DNA of 64,000 nucleotides from Crocodylus rhombifer (GCA_038503035.1 JAVSML010024359.1:1047447-1111446); one strand, 5' to 3'; numbered from the stretch's first letter, positions 21,984-35,140 are shown. Notes: generated from the sequence alone by a model not told the origin. Program-made: numbers and translations.

Positions 21984-23914
21984 CCTTGAAAGAGTTTCTA
22001 CTACCATCACATATACAGTTTTACAGTCTTGATGGTCAGCAGGGTAGAGTTAAAACTGGAAGTCAGGGAAGAGTGGAGCCAGGGACAAAGTGAACTCTAT
22101 GTTCTACTCAATAGCCCATGATTATTTTTTCACTTTTGCTTTTGATGAAGAGTAAAAATTTGTGAATTTGGTTAGAATGGAAATATCTATTGACAAAGAA
22201 ATAAATGCATGTAAGGGGCTCATTTCCAAAAAAGTCAGGACCAACTTCTTAAGAATTTCAGAAGAAAGCAGATCCCATTTAGGCACCTATTAAGTTAGAT
22301 TTTCAAAAGTGTTCAGTACCCAGAAACTGCTGGGTGAATGTTCCTGCATGCCACCCACTGTTCACCTAGTATCTTAAGTAATTTCAAAAATCAAGCCTTC
22401 TATTGTGCCTAAAGGAGAGCTAAGCTTTTTCAACAATTCTATATAATGCATAGAAAAATAGCTTCTAGCTGTGATAAAAGCCTGATGCAGCCTTTTTCTA
22501 TGTAGCTTTCTAGAATACTTTTATTGGACCATTTAATGAATTGCTGACATGAGGATGTGTGTGGAAGCTGGGCAACATCCATGCAGGGCTACAGAAAGGG
22601 AATACCCAGAACCAGTCAGGCATGTAGTGTGAGCAGGTGGCATAAAGCTCATTTTTGTACCTTCTTTAAGGGTGCTGTGGTCCCCCAGCGTAACCTAGAG
22701 CAGCCTCAAAAACAGGTTACTTACTGAGTACATAAAGAGCTATTGGAAGTATCTGTTTCTCCATATGGCTGCTGATAAAGTGTCCACCTGGTGGAAAGAG
22801 CCACAAGTCTTCAGTTCAAATGTTTTTGATTACTATCCCGTTGGTACCACCTAGCAAACAATGAGATTAGAAGAGTGTGTTGAGTTCCTCATAGTTCACC
22901 ATTATTCTACCCTGTTTTTAGGGACCAACAGTAATACAGATGATTGGTTTTGATATTGTTCTAGTTCTCTAGCTCAAGAACTGCGATGAGTTTTCAAAGC
23001 TCTGATATTTTAAATGCATTCAAAAAGAAAAAAAGGATAAGATTTTAAATCACTGCCCAAGCTCAAAAAAACCCCCACAGCAACAATAGCTGTTCCCAGA
23101 GGCATTTTGACTTCACAGACTTAGCAGAAATGGAACCCAACCAATAGCTCCAAAAAACCACAGAACCTGAGTATATGCAGGAGTCACTTAATCAGCATCC
23201 TGGCACTGCCTTAAACAAGGAATAATGTAGCTGCTTCTTTGGTGGGAAGAGGGAGTAAAAATTCTGTTTGGAGTTGGGGTTTTCATGTTTTAACTTCTCA
23301 TAATTTAGGGGTTGTCAATTGATTTGTTTCCGTGTTTGGAGAGTATTTTTCTATTTTGATTTCTAGGTTTTGTTGGATAAAAGAGGAATTCACTGTTGTC
23401 AATATTATCCTGATGAGAAAAAGGCTTTTTCAGAGAGGAAGGTTCAGGGTCCATTCATGACATTTGTAAACAAGATATTACCCTAAGCTTTGATGTAGGT
23501 TCTCAGCAGTCCACCTACCCCTTCAACTTTCTTTCTGTTACTATTTTTTTTCTTTTAACCTGGCTAAAGAATAGCTGAAAACGAACCAGTTAAACACAGG
23601 AAAAAACACCTTGCCTGATATTGCTAAATAACATAAACCATTATATAAATAAGGTCCAGTTGTTCTCAAACTCATTAGACTCAAGGGACCCCTTGTTAGA
23701 CTCTAGCACCTTCAGCAAATGCTTGCTCTTAGTTTTCACATGACTACAAAAAATAATAGCTCAATTCTTCTGTTGCAAAGAACACAGGAAAGACCACAGC
23801 AGGTCAGAATGTTTTGACTCTAGGATTTCTATTTGAAATTTCTGGATTTATCAGGTGGATGAGGCTTTCTTCAAAAAGCTAGCACAGTTTTCCCAATCAT
23901 AGGCCCTGCTTCTC
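21984..23914. other. No gene seen; one old repeat inside
   Basis: AT-rich DNA without recognisable exons. The only identifiable content is the decayed repeat at 22210-22420, listed separately. Confidence 0.5.
22210..22420. repeat. Ancient dispersed amniote repeat (unclassified)
   Basis: The wording taggcacctattaagttagattttcaaaagtgttcag... fits a long-dispersed reptilian repeat recalled from other loci (bases around 'aggcacctaaagttagatttt'). A similar piece may lie at 46835-46985. Recognition is from memory of the style, not an alignment. Confidence 0.38.
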
Positions 23915-24865
23915 ATGGGCAACTTCAGTCACCCTGATCTCAATCCCTGGAAAAATCATGGAACCAAGTCCTCAAGGAATCAATTTGTAAGTACTTGAAG
24001 GGGAAGAATGTGATTAGGAAAAGTCAGCATGGATTCACCAAAGGCAAATCATGCCTGACCAACTTGATTGCCTTCTGTGATGAGATGAGTGGCTTTGTGG
24101 ATGCAGGAGGAGCAGTGGATGTGATATACCTTGACTTTAGCAAGACTTTTGATACAGTCTCCCACAACATTCTCACAAGCAAGCTAAAGAAGTACAGGTT
24201 GGATGAATGGACTGTAAGATGGATAGAAAACTGACTGGATCTTGAGGCTCAGAGGTTAGTAGGCAACATCTAGTTGGCAGCTGGTATCAGGTGGAGTACC
24301 CCCAGGGTTGGTCTTAGGGCTGGTTTTGTTCAACATCTTCATCAACAACCTAGAAGATAGGATGGAGTACACGCTTAGCAAGTTTGCAGATGACACCAAG
24401 CTGGGGAGGGAAAGTGGGGAAGTAGTGGATACACTGGAAGGTAGGGCTAGGATTTGGAAACACCTTGACAAATTGGGGGATTGGGTCAAAAGAAATCTTA
24501 TGAGGTTCAATAAGGAGAAGTGCAAAGTCCTGCACTTGGGACAGAACAATCCCATGCACTGGTACAGACTGGGGACCAATTAGTTAAGCAGCAGCTCTGC
24601 AGAAAAGGACCTGTGGGTTCAAGTGGACGATAAGCTAACAGGGTGCTGTTGTTACAAAGAAGGCTAATGGCATACTAGGCTTCACTGGTAGGAGCATTGC
24701 CAGCAGATCAAGGCAAGTGGTTATTCCCCTCTATTCAGCACTGGTGAGGCCACATCTGCAGTACTGTGTCCAGTTTTGCCTACCCCCTCCCCACACACAT
24801 ACAGAAAGGAAGTGGACAAATTAGAGAGAGTCCAGCATAGTGCATAGTGCTTTCCTAGAGTGCAC
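23915..24865 (+). pseudogene. CR1: CR1 fragment: central reverse transcriptase, older subfamily
   Basis: A plus-strand CR1 of a more avian-like, older subfamily. It shows a SIPGKIME block (about 23940), SQHGFTKGKSCLTNLIAF, IYLDFSKTFDTVSH (motif A), a motif B region damaged near 24290, LFNIFINNL, FADDTK (motif C, intact) and NLMRFNKEKCKVLHLG. Stops follow near 24582, and the remnant runs through CQFCLPPP and [14 protein letters not shown] codons to about 24865. No 3' UTR or tail is found, so the 3' end is missing as well as the 5' end. Clearly dead. Confidence 0.82.
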
Positions 24866-25756
24866 CTAGAGGCATTGAACCAAGTTCAGCAGCATAAGGG
24901 CAAGTTGTACAAAACCAGTTGTGGCAGGATGGGCCTTAGCCAATTTTCCATTGTAAACTATTGTCAATGTAGGAGCATGCTTATGGCTCGTGCACTGGGA
25001 CTTGGGTGTATGTTTTATTATGTTTGTCCCATAGCTGACTTCCCAAAGAAAGCTAGAACTGAAATAGGGGGCTTGCTTGGAAGGACACATAAAAAGACAC
25101 TATAATACACTAAAACATTTCAGCCACTTGAAAACAGCAGAAGTTAATTTGCCTGTTCCTGACTGTCACGTGAGCATTCAGTGTGTACTGGGGAATGGAG
25201 GGAGCAGGAAAGTTTTAGGGAAAGTCCCTACTCTTGTATGGCCTGTATGAGGACCAGACAGTTTTCATCTCCAGTGCCCTGGGGAATATAAGCACTGCCT
25301 TCTCCCTGCTCACTGTGGGCAGGGGGAGATGCATAGCAGCACATATTTGATGAGAAGAAGGCAGGGCCATCACTTTTCTCTCATCAACCAGAAACAAGTC
25401 GAGTCACAGGTCACAAGATAATCTATCAAGCACCCAGGCAGTGGCACCACACCATCTTCAACTGCAAGGTCTACAAAGTGTAAGTGAAGCATTCAAGGAT
25501 AAGAACCACAAATATAATCATTCCAGATTGGAAATATCCAGCATTAAACTATTTAAATCTACATCCTGCAGTTTATATCATGGTAAAACTCCTGTGAAAG
25601 CCCATGGGAGTTTTGCCTGCATATTACTGTGCAATTAGCCTTTAAATGGGTCACCTGCCTGAATTATTGTGAAATAAGATGCAGTGTTTAATGTCTTTCA
25701 CAGCTGAGTAAAGAAAGTCTCTTACCGGGATCATATGCCAAAATAAATTATATATC
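24866..25756. other. No gene seen
   Basis: AT-rich. At 25575-25625 the near-palindrome aaaactcctgtg...catgggagtttt resembles a widespread old reptilian repeat, but too little remains to classify it. Confidence 0.45.
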
Positions 25757-26115
25757 ACAGAAACATAGAATCACAGAAAATTAGGAGAGTTAGAAGGGAC
25801 CTCAGGAGGTCATCTAATCCAACCCCCTGCTCAAAGAAGGACCACCCCCAACTATAAGGCTTTATCTAGCTAGGTCTTAAAAACCTCCAAGGATGGAGAC
25901 TCCACAACCTCTCTGGGTAACCTGTTCCAGTGTTTTACTACTCTCCCAGTGAGAAATGTTCCTAGACTTTAACATAAACTTCCCTTGCTGCAACTTGAGA
26001 CCATTGCTTCTTGTATTGTCATCTGCCACCACTGAGAACAGTCTAGCTCCATCTTCTTTGTAACCACCCTTCAGGTAGTTGTTCAGGTATCCTATCTCCT
26101 CCAAATTTATGGGAG
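25757..26115 (-). pseudogene. CR1: CR1 3' fragment, older subfamily
   Basis: Minus-strand CR1 3' end: tail words cagaaacatagaatcacag, then gaagggacctcaggaggtcatctaatccaaccccctgc, the conserved CR1 3' UTR. Next comes a C-terminal reverse transcriptase remnant (antisense open frame 25877-26104, with NGLKLQQGKFMLKSRN). The tail is of the bird-like GAATCACAGAA type, unlike the younger copies here. Strongly 5'-truncated. Confidence 0.85.
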
Positions 26116-27587
26116 CGTTGTGTATAAAGAACAGGAAAAAAGGAAAGTAGGTAAAAACTAGACAGTCAATTAAGTGTACTGCTTTGTGAGTATTTTATTT
26201 AGTCTTCATATACGTGTACGTTACTCTTTTATTTCTAAAGCTTCACATTTGCATCCCTTTGATATGAAATACTTGTGAACTAGCTAGAGAACAGAGCAGT
26301 GCATCCAAAAGCCAAGAGATCCTTGATCTATTGACATGGGTTTTCAGAGGCTTGTCTGCGACTTCCCCTCCTACTGAATCTGTTCAGAAACAGAAGTTGA
26401 TCATCAAGGGCCCAAGTCTGCAATTCTCATTGATCCTGAGTAATATTTATTTGCACATGTAGTCTCACTGAAGTCATAGACACTCATTGCCAAAGTGAGT
26501 ACTATTCAGTGTAAATAAAAGATTCAGGTGCAGCTCCTAAATAACTTCTTAAGATTAGAAGCACTGGTGTTCCTAGTATACTGATGTTCTTAAGAATTTT
26601 TTGACATATTTCATGTTTATGACAAAGATAATGTATTATTTGTATGATAGAACAGTAATGAGCAATTACTACGGTGTAAGGACACAAAATATTAAGGTGT
26701 AATAACTGTGGTTGTTTATGCGTTGTCCCCTACAATATCAATACAACACTGAAAAGGGAAAATTCAAATTACTTGAAGAATTTTCTCTCATTGACTAATT
26801 CTAAATTCAATTATTACATAAGCTATAGGATGTACAATTACAATTACATCTGATGAAGTAAGCAAGCTTGGGCTCACAAAAGCAAATGCTATATATTTCT
26901 GATTTAGTTACTTTTTAAGGTACAAATTTACTCTGCCTGTTAATCTAGCCAGCTATGTAATACTCTCCTCCTATTATATCTTGGTAAATGATGATTGTGT
27001 TCTATAAAGTAAAATGGGTGATTGTTTTAATTTAAGTTCTAAAAATTACAGAGGAATGCAACATTTGTAACATTTATTGGACTGCTAGCAAGGATTAAAG
27101 AAGCAGTGTGCCTTCTCTTTGGTATGCAAATATGAATCTAGCCTGTGGATGTTTGTGAAACAAACATTGTGGGCTGTACTGTGGGGCATCTAAAAAAAAT
27201 AAGGCCCAATTCAGCAGAAATTGTAAGCCTGTTTATAACAGACATTATTCAGGCCCAGAGTTAACTGACTTAGGCCATACATCCCCTTAAAGAGATCTGT
27301 CAGCAGAGCTATACTGACAGAATCATAGCAGCAAATCTCCTAACTGGGAGGGTAGCTTATACTAGCAAAAGAGTTCTTAAACCAGGTCCTTAAATAGGAT
27401 GAGCTCTGCCAACCAAAGGACTTTATTTTCTATATATCGAGTGAATTAATACCTGACTCCAGGATCACTTATACCACTTTATACCAGTCAAATTCCAGTG
27501 CCTTCTATGGGGTTACTCCAAATGCACACCAATGTAAAGGCTTGGATCTAACTTCCACAAAATTCAATGACAATTTTGCTAGTAAGA
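26116..27587. other. No gene seen; fragments of old repeats
   Basis: Three short pieces look like old dispersed reptilian repeats: 26395-26535 (caattctcattgatcctgagt ... agtgtaaataaaagattcaggtgc), 26845-26945 (catctgatgaagtaagcaagcttgggctcac) and 27430-27560 (ggatcacttataccactttataccag...tggggttactcc). Each is short and decayed. The rest is unremarkable AT-rich DNA. Confidence 0.4.
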
Positions 27588-27786
27588 GGGTGTATCTACA
27601 CATGACGCTATGTTGCTATATCAAAAACTGTGGTGCTGTAGCTATGTCGCCATAGCAATGAGATCCTTCATTATAGTGCACTGCTATGGTGACTTAGCAG
27701 TAAAAATAACTGTGCATGGCTGGCACGGAAATACTAAATGACGGCACAGTAACAACGGTGCCATATGGCCATGTGTAGACACTCCC
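27588..27786. mobile_element. MITE, CTACACATG family copy 2
   Basis: The left end GGGTGTATCTACACATG and right end CATGTGTAGACACTCCC are near-perfect inverted repeats. A 3-bp flank aga occurs on both sides (27585-27587 and 27787-27789). The interior includes actaaatgacggcacagtaac and gctatgtcgccatagcaatg, close to words in the copy at 16270-16519. At 199 bp it is non-coding and probably mobilised in trans. A 3-bp duplication would suit PIF/Harbinger, but the class is unproven. Confidence 0.72.
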
Positions 27787-27834
27787 AGACAGGAGAAAAT
27801 TTTGCTCTGATTCTGGAGGGTGAGTTAGCATAAG

Positions 27835-27930
27835 GCCTTGTCTATATTTGCAGGTCTACTGGCAGAGTCATACTGGCTGGAAAAATTACATCTCTAACTG
27901 ACATAACTATGCTGACTAGTGTAGATACCG
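27835..27930. repeat. Possible second MITE remnant
   Basis: The end words gccttgtctatatttgcagg and gtgtagatacc form a weak inverted pair around cagagtcatactggctgg. The layout is like other short reptilian MITEs. Low certainty. Confidence 0.35.
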
Positions 27931-29224
27931 TTTAGAGTGTGATTCAAAGTCCACAGAAGTCAGTAGAAAGATTCCTGTTGAATCCACTGGGTTTTGCACT
28001 AAAAAGGAGAAAAGAAAGAAACATGATTTAAAAAAATAAAATGAGACAGTTGGGTTCCTTATCGGCCAGCTTCACTGAAGAGGTCTTCTCTGGCATTGTA
28101 TTGCATTATCCATGACAATATTTCCTTCTTCCTTCAGTAAGCTCAGAGAAGCAGAGACATACAAAGTAGCAGCATACTACAGGGAAAGAGTTATAAAAGC
28201 CACAACTAAAAATAATATATTATGTTTTTGTACTATAGGAAGATCAGATGCTAAAGTAACTTACAGACTTTTCTTTGCGGACTTAGTTATATATACTACC
28301 CAGATGACATGTCAATTTAATATTGACTCTGAATACTTTGTGTACTATCAGACATTCTTTAGAGTTTAAACAAGGCCATCTCTGTCTATTCCTGCCTGCT
28401 CTTTACATGTCCTTTATAGTGTTAAATTCCCTAAGTTTTCCCTCTCTACTTAAATCTATTTTGCTGGAAACTCACCCATGAAAATTTATTCACCACAGTA
28501 CATTGTAATGTTGCAAAAATAAAAGATGAATGAAAGATAATTTTATCTTCTGTAAACATACGAATAAATAGAATTGTACATTTTAAATGTTTAAGATTAA
28601 AATGAAGTAAATAAACTAAAGTGGTTTTCTGTTTAAGATGTGCATATGTTTCCCATCTGGGATTTGACCAGTGTATGGGTTTCTCCTCCCAGAAATTAAT
28701 TAGATTTACTTTTTTCATGTATACTTTGACTCTGGTCTGTGGTCACTTCCAATGTCATGTGTTAGGTATATCTGAATCGAAATTACATCTGAATCTGAAA
28801 CTCTATTTTATTTGGTCATTATTTAATGTACTGAGATTGATTAGTTTAACATTTGATTTTTTAAGATTTCTGCACAATTTTGGAATTTTAGCAATGCAGA
28901 TATTTTTCTATTGCCCAAGGCAATAATAGATGTGGTGTGCAAACACTGCTTTAAAGAGGGTGTCTGTCTGCTGATTTACATATTTTAAAAGTATTAAGAT
29001 CAAAAGTAATGAGAATTTAATCCATGTGGCATGTAGAAGATAAATAGGAATATTAATACTGTATCAAGTACTAATTAAAGGAAACACCAGTCCTATTTTT
29101 AAAATCTTGCATGGAGATGGGGAAAAAATTGCAAAGTTAAGATCCAATTTTTTTTAAACTGAAGAATTAACAATTTTCAATCAGTCTAAATATGAGACTC
29201 TCTAAGTTCATTTGGTGGGCCAAA
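27931..29224. other. AT-rich stretch, no gene seen
   Basis: No recognisable exon or repeat. The open frames at 28112-28369 and 28446-28926 are AT-rich with no domain signature. Confidence 0.5.
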
Positions 29225-29400
29225 TTATGGTTTCGTGCACCACATTCTTATAGCACCTTCTACTAGAGAATCTTGAATGACTTTACATATGATAATTAAA
29301 CAAGCCTTGCAATACCCAGTGAAGTAGATAAAAATCAAGATTTCCATTTTACAGCTGAGGAAAATGGAATGCAGTAGTTACCACAGGCCAAATCCTAGTA
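29225..29400 (+). repeat. L2/MIR-like 3'-end fragment
   Basis: The run aatacccagtgaagtagat ... ttccattttacagctgagg ... aatggaatgcagtagttac follows the pattern of the shared L2/MIR 3' end (ccattttacagatgaggaaactgaggcac). It is an ancient, immobile fragment. Confidence 0.62.
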
Positions 29401-30610
29401 GATTTACTTAATTTGAGAAAGTGGATTGTGAACAGAGGAGTTCTATGCATGGCAGGAAAATGGTATAGAGTCTCTCTGAGCCATTCTATGGCTTTTACTA
29501 CACCTCAGGACTGAAGTAGCCCCCGTGTCTCTTGCTGTGCTCACAACTCTACCACGAATTAGGCAGGATGAAACATTTGGCTCCTAAATCTTGAAGCCAC
29601 AATCTTTCTTCTCCTTAGCCATTTTTCCTCAAGATACTTCTGCTCCCATACTAGGGTAGATGGTGCTATGACAGACCACTGTGCATCATGCAGGAGATCT
29701 GCCCCCCCCCGCCCCACAGATGTCCTCTCTCTTCTCTCTAAATACCTATACCCCATGAAGTTTCATCCAGGGGCAGGTTGGGGGTGGGGTGGGGGGGCAG
29801 TGATGCACCCTACCTTTGATTCCTGGTCCATGGAAATTTTAAAACAGAGCTGCCTGGCAGTGACATCAGCATTTCTATTCAGGCAACAATGAGTGAGTCA
29901 ATTGACTTTATGGCTCATAATCACCTGATTCTCTCTGAACTCTTCATTTCACTGAAGTTAATGGTCATCCCTCTCTCCTTTTAAATGGTGTTGACAATTA
30001 AGCTATCCTTTCTTCTGCAGCTCTGCTATGTGTTAGCAGCACCTGGTAATATAGCTCACATTTCACATTCTTTCAGACTGGTTTTTAACTCTAGCTAAAA
30101 ACAGTAACTCAGGGTGGAAATGTTAACTTGAGTGAACATTAGCTCAGATGTGGAGATAACTTTCAGTGAAGCATTGGATGTTCTGTCAAGATGCTCAAGA
30201 AGGCTAAATTTCATTTTGTGAATGTGAAAAAAAGATGTACATTTCATTCTAATGACTACAGGACTAATAACAAGATTTTTTGATTATTTTTTTGCCTAGC
30301 TGGTTGTGTTTTATACCTAATATATGATATAGCAAATTAATGCATATACCAATAAACTAATTTATGTTTTTGTTTCTAAACTGAATAATATAGTCCTGGG
30401 CCCCTAGCATATTACTAACATTTCTAGTTTCTTTTCAGTTGGATAAAAGTATGTATTCTGTTATATGTGATTATGTACCACACACCCCTTCTTAAAATCC
30501 TAGATCCACCTATGGTTGCACTTCTCCAATTCCTTCTCCAATCTTTCCCTGTCACCAGTGTCAAACTGTGCGTTTATGGCAATGGCACTTGCAGAGACAG
30601 CCCAAAGAAA
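29401..30610. other. No gene seen
   Basis: AT-rich apart from a C-run (29701-29715) and a G-rich run (29776-29798). No recognisable gene. Confidence 0.5.
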
Positions 30611-30635
30611 TTCCAGGGCAGGGATAGGCAATGCC

Positions 30636-33600
30636 CATAGTTTCATAGTTTTGTAGTTTCTAGGGTCAGAAGGGACCTGAGTAGATCATCTAGTCCGACC
30701 CCCCGCCATGGCAGGAAAGATTACTGGGGTCAAACGACCTCAGCAAGGTGTACATCTAACCTCCTCTTAAAGACCCCCAGGGTAGGAGCCAGCACCACTT
30801 CTCTTGGAAGTTGGTTCCAGATCCTAGCTGCCCTGACTGAGAAGTAGTGCTTCCTGATGTCTAGCCTGAATCTACACTCTGCCAGCTTCTGACCGTCATT
30901 CCTGGTCACTCCTGGTAGTGCTCAGGGGAACAGGGACTCCCCCAATGCCTGCTGATCCCCCCCTGACTAGTTTATAACAGGTCACTAGATTCCCCCTCAG
31001 CCTTCTCTTGTGGAGGATGAACAGGTTCAGGTCCTGTAGCCTATCCTCATAAGGCCTGCCCTGCTGCCCCCGATCATGAGAGATCCTCTGGACCCTCTCC
31101 ATGTTGTCCACATCCCTCTTGAAGTGTGGTGCCCAGAACTGGACGCAGTACTCCAGCTGCAGCCTGACCAATGTCATATAGAGGGGGAGGATCACGTCCT
31201 TGGACCTGCTTGAGATGCATCTGTGGATGCAGGACAAGGTACGGTTGGCCTTCCTGACTGCATCCCCACACTGCCGGCCCATGTTCATCCTGGAGTCAAT
31301 GATGATTCCAAGATCCTTTTCCACCTCTGTACTGACAAGAAGGGAGTTCCCCAGCCTGTAGGTATGGTGCTGGTTGTTCTTCCACACGTGCATTACTTTG
31401 CACTTGTCGGTGTTGAATCCCATCCTATTCTCATCTGCCCACCCTTGTAACCTGTCTAGGTCCGATTGCAGCCTATTCCTCCCTTCTAGTGTGCCCACAT
31501 CCCCCCATTTCTTAGTGTCATCAGCAAATTTGAACAGGGTGCTTTTTACCCCCTCATCCAAGTCACTGATGAAGATGTTGAACAGTGCAGGCCCGAGGAC
31601 CGACCCCTGTGGAACCCCACTGCCCACATCCCTCCAGGTCGAAAATGACCTATTCACCACCACTCTCTGGGTGCGTCCCTCCAGCCAGTTGGCGACCCAA
31701 TTGACTGTGTGGGTGTCAGCACCACAGTCCCCCAGTTTCTTAATGAGAACGGGGTGAGAGACACTGTTAAAGGCCTTCCGAAAATCCAGGAAGACTATGT
31801 CCACTGCTACCCCTGCATCTAATGATTTGGTGATCTGATCATAGAAGGCCACCAGGTTGGTCTGACAGGACCTGCCTCTACTGAACCCGTATTGGTTTCC
31901 CCTAAGCATGATTTCCCCTGCTGACCCCTTGTGGATATGTGCCAGAATAATTTTCTCAAAAAGCTTGCCCAGGATCGAGGTAAGACTAACTGGCCTATAG
32001 TTTCCCAGGTCTTCCTTCTTCCCCTTTTTGAAGATGGGAACCACGTTGGCCCTGTTCCAGTCCTCTGGCACCATACCAGAGCACCACGAGTGCTCGTAAA
32101 GCCATGCCAGGTGTCCTGCAATGACCTCAGCCAATTCCTTTAGTATTCTAGGGTGGAGATCGTCCGGACCAGCTGACTTCAATACATCCAGTCCTTCCAG
32201 AAGTTCCCTAACTAGTTCCTCACTAACCCTTGGCCTAGATGTGCCTCCCCTGGAGCCTGAGGGGGGTCCAGAGGGGGTGACTGTTCTGGTCCCTGCTTAG
32301 GAAAATGGCGGCAAAGAAATCGTTAAATATGTTGGCTTTGTCATCTGGTGTGAAGACCAAATTTTCTAACGTGTCCTGCAGGGGCCCCACATTACCCAGA
32401 ACCTTCTTTTTCCCCCTATGTATTTAAAAAAGGACTTCTTATTGTCCTTAATCTGGGAAGCTAGTCCCAGTTCCATCTCTGCCTTGGCCTTCCTGACTGC
32501 CCCCTACAACCCCGACCAACCGCAGTATAGTTCTCCCTGGTGATGGCCCCTCCCTTGCATTGGGTGTATGCCTCCTTTTTAGCTAGGAGACATTCCCAGA
32601 TGCTTTTGGTGAGCCATGGGGGCTTCTGTGCCCTCCTGCTTCCTTTGATCTGTGTTGGGATTACCTCCCTTTGGGCTTGGAGGATCGTCTCCTTAAGGAG
32701 CAACCACTCTCCTTGGACACCTGGCTCCCCTCCCCTCTGGGACCTCAGTGCTTCCCTGACTATTCTTCTTAGCTCATTGAAGTCTGCCCTCCTGAAATCT
32801 AAGGCTGCTGCCTTGCTGCAGGCCTTTGCCACCTTGCGCTGGATGGTGAATTCCAGCAGGCAATGATCACTATCGCCCAGGTGGTTGAGCACCCGCAGCC
32901 CCCTCACCAGGTCATCTCCCATGGCCAGCACCAGGTCCAACAAGGCATCTCCCCTGGTGGGGCTGTGCACCTCCTGGGTTAGATGGAGGTCCTGCATTCT
33001 GGCTAAGAACCTACGTGAGCTGGAAGGTCTGGCTGACTGCTCTTCCCAGCAGATGTCCGGGAAGTTCAGGTCCCCCATGACTACCACATCCTTAGACTTC
33101 GCTACCTCCGTGAGCTGACATAAGAATTCCTGGTCAAGCTCTTCTCCCTGGTTGGGAGGTCTGTAGTAGACCCCCACCGTTAAGTCTCTTTCCCCTCGAC
33201 TGCCTTGTAGTCTAACCCAAAGCACTTCAGAGTGCCCTTCCTCTGATTCTTTGTTAATTGACGAGGATGGGTATTTCTCCTTAATGTAGAGTGCCACGCC
33301 CCCACCTTTCCTTCCAATCCTGTCCCTCCTGTACAGCCTATAGCCCTTGACATTCACTGCCCAGTCATGCATTGAGTCCCACCATGTTTCAGTGATCCCC
33401 ACTATGTCCAAGTTGGTGTCAGCTAGCAGGAGGATGAGTTCCTTTTGCTTGTTTCCCATTCTATGAGCATTTGTGTAGAGGCATTTGAGGCCTCCTGTGG
33501 ATGTGTGTACTGGCCCCCAACTTTCAGCATTACTCTGGCTCCTGTCGCTTACCTGTGTATATGTTTCAGTCATCAGTCTAGGCTGGGCTGTACTTGTGGG

Positions 33601-33668
33601 TGTTGCTTGGTCTGGCAGTCCGATGATTCCTCCACGCTCATCTTCCCCTTCTCCCAACAGCCAGCCCG
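30636..33668 (-). mobile_element. CR1: CR1 LINE, 5'-truncated within the ORF1/ORF2 junction
   Basis: Minus-strand CR1 of the same subfamily as 4880-9380: tail catagtttcatagttttgtagttt, then the ggtcagaagggacctgagtagatc 3' UTR. It extends up through ORF2 and ends near 33668. AATGCC occurs on both sides (30630-30635 and 33669-33674), a possible 6-bp target duplication. It sits only 17 bp inside the left end of a hAT element. Confidence 0.87.
30735..33664 (-). pseudogene. CR1 ORF2: endonuclease and reverse transcriptase, disabled
   Basis: The long minus-strand frame 32461-33807 covers the endonuclease (true element sequence from about 33664): CLYTNAHRMGNKQKEL, GITETWWDSMHDW, YYRPPN, GDLNFPDICWEEQ, SDHCLLEFTIQ. 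Frame 30896-32182 covers the reverse transcriptase: NYRPVSLTSILGKLFEKI, FLDFRKAFNSVSH (motif A, with asparagine where the usual second aspartate-region residue is D), GVPQGSVLGPALFNIFISDL (motif B), FADDTK (motif C intact) and PQ/LQLEYCVQFW. Breaks lie at about 32183-32460 and a shift near 30897 before the C-terminal RLDIRK-like codons. Better preserved than the copy at 4880 but not intact. Confidence 0.86.
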
Positions 33669-33869
33669 AATGCCAATGAGTGGCACATGGAAACATTTTC
33701 CTTGGCACACCAGGGGTTGTGCAAGGAAATTGTTTTAAAAAGATGTTTTTAAGTTGCTGCTCCAGGCTCTCCAGAGCAGCCACAAGGCCCAGCACTGTGG
33801 AAGGCACTGCAGAAGGAATCAGGAGAATACAGGCAGGGAAACTGTCTGCATTCTGCTGACCCTACCCCC

Positions 33870-35140
33870 TGTTCCCAGGCTGTACCCTCCAGCCCAGCCC
33901 AGCCCCTGCAGGGGAGCTGTGAGTGGGCAAGGCTAGGGTCTGGACAGGTGCTGTGGAGGGCTGCTGTGCTGGAGGCTGGTAAGTGGCTCAGACCCAAGCA
34001 CCACCCACACCTGCTGTTCCTGGAGCTTGGAGGGCTCCTGTGGCTGGGACTTTGCTGTGGGAGCAACTCTGCCCTGCTCGTGCTGTGCCCAGCCTGGAGG
34101 GAAGCAGAGCCTGGAGCCAGAAGCCCCCCAGGCCCTGCATCCTGCCACAGCCAAGCAGGAACTCTGCATGGGCTCAGCCAAATCCCACTTCAGGTGCCAC
34201 TGGGGGCTCCCACCCACCCACCATGGCCTGAACCCACAGAGCCCCAGGGTAGTCCCCGCTTCCCTCCCGGTCTCTGCTCTCCTCCAGCTGCCACCTTCTT
34301 AAGGGCCCAGCCAGGCCAGCCCACCCACTTTGCCTCCCTCTGCACCTCCATCTGCTTCTCCCTACATTGCTTGGACCCTGCCCTGAGCACCTGGCCCCAG
34401 TGCTCGGCACCTCAGTACTTCCCCCACCTGGATGGGACAGGGTGTCCATCTCCCTGAGTCCTGGCTGGGCCCAGGGATTGCCCACCCACTGCAAGCCTCC
34501 AGCACTGCAGCCCCCCATATCAACTGCCCAGGCCCTGGCCTCATCCACCCGCAGGTCCTCTCTAGGGCCACAGCCCAGACAAGCACTCCAGAGGGCCGCT
34601 GCCTTGGAGGCTCCTAGCCGGCCTGGCCCTGAATGCTGCTCATGGCAGCTGTTCTCAGGACCTAGTGGGCTGCTGCAGCCAGGACCTAGTACTGGGGGCA
34701 GCTCCACCCCACACACACTGTGCCCAGTGCACAGGAAGGCCAAGCCCAAAGCCAGGAGCCCTCTGAGCCTGGTATCCTGCCCCAGCCAAACAGCATCCCC
34801 TTGTGGGCCAGGCTGGGCCCTACCTCGGGTGCCACTGGGTACCACCACCCACCATGGCCTGAGTCTGCAGATCCCTGGGGAGCCCCCACTTCTCACAGTT
34901 CCCTGCTGTCCTCCAGGTGCCTCCTTTCCAAGGGCCCAGTGGCCAGCCTGCTCATGGCACCTGCCCCATACCCACTTCTCTCCGTGCCACCCAGACCCTG
35001 CCCCAAGTGCCTGACCACAGCACTTGGCACCCCAGTGCTGCCCCCACCATGGCTGGGCCTCTCTTCCCATTTGGGAACTGCTGGGGAGGCCTGAGTGCCC
35101 CAACCCTTGTGGCTGCTGGGGTGTTGCTGCCTCCCTCTGC
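33870..35140. repeat. GC-rich 635-bp block present twice in tandem
   Basis: Landmarks recur at a spacing of 631-635 bases: gagggctgctg...ggaggct at 33956 and 34591, atcctgcc at 34139 and 34774, ccatggcctga at 34221 and 34852. The copies are clearly diverged, so the doubling is not recent. Several GC-rich open frames run through both strands here, including a 326-codon minus frame, but none has a domain signature. Confidence 0.78.

Noticed and set aside
24866..25756. A continuation of the CR1 at 23915 to a 3' end
   Set aside because: No CR1 3' UTR words or tail were found before the separate minus-strand CR1 at 25757.
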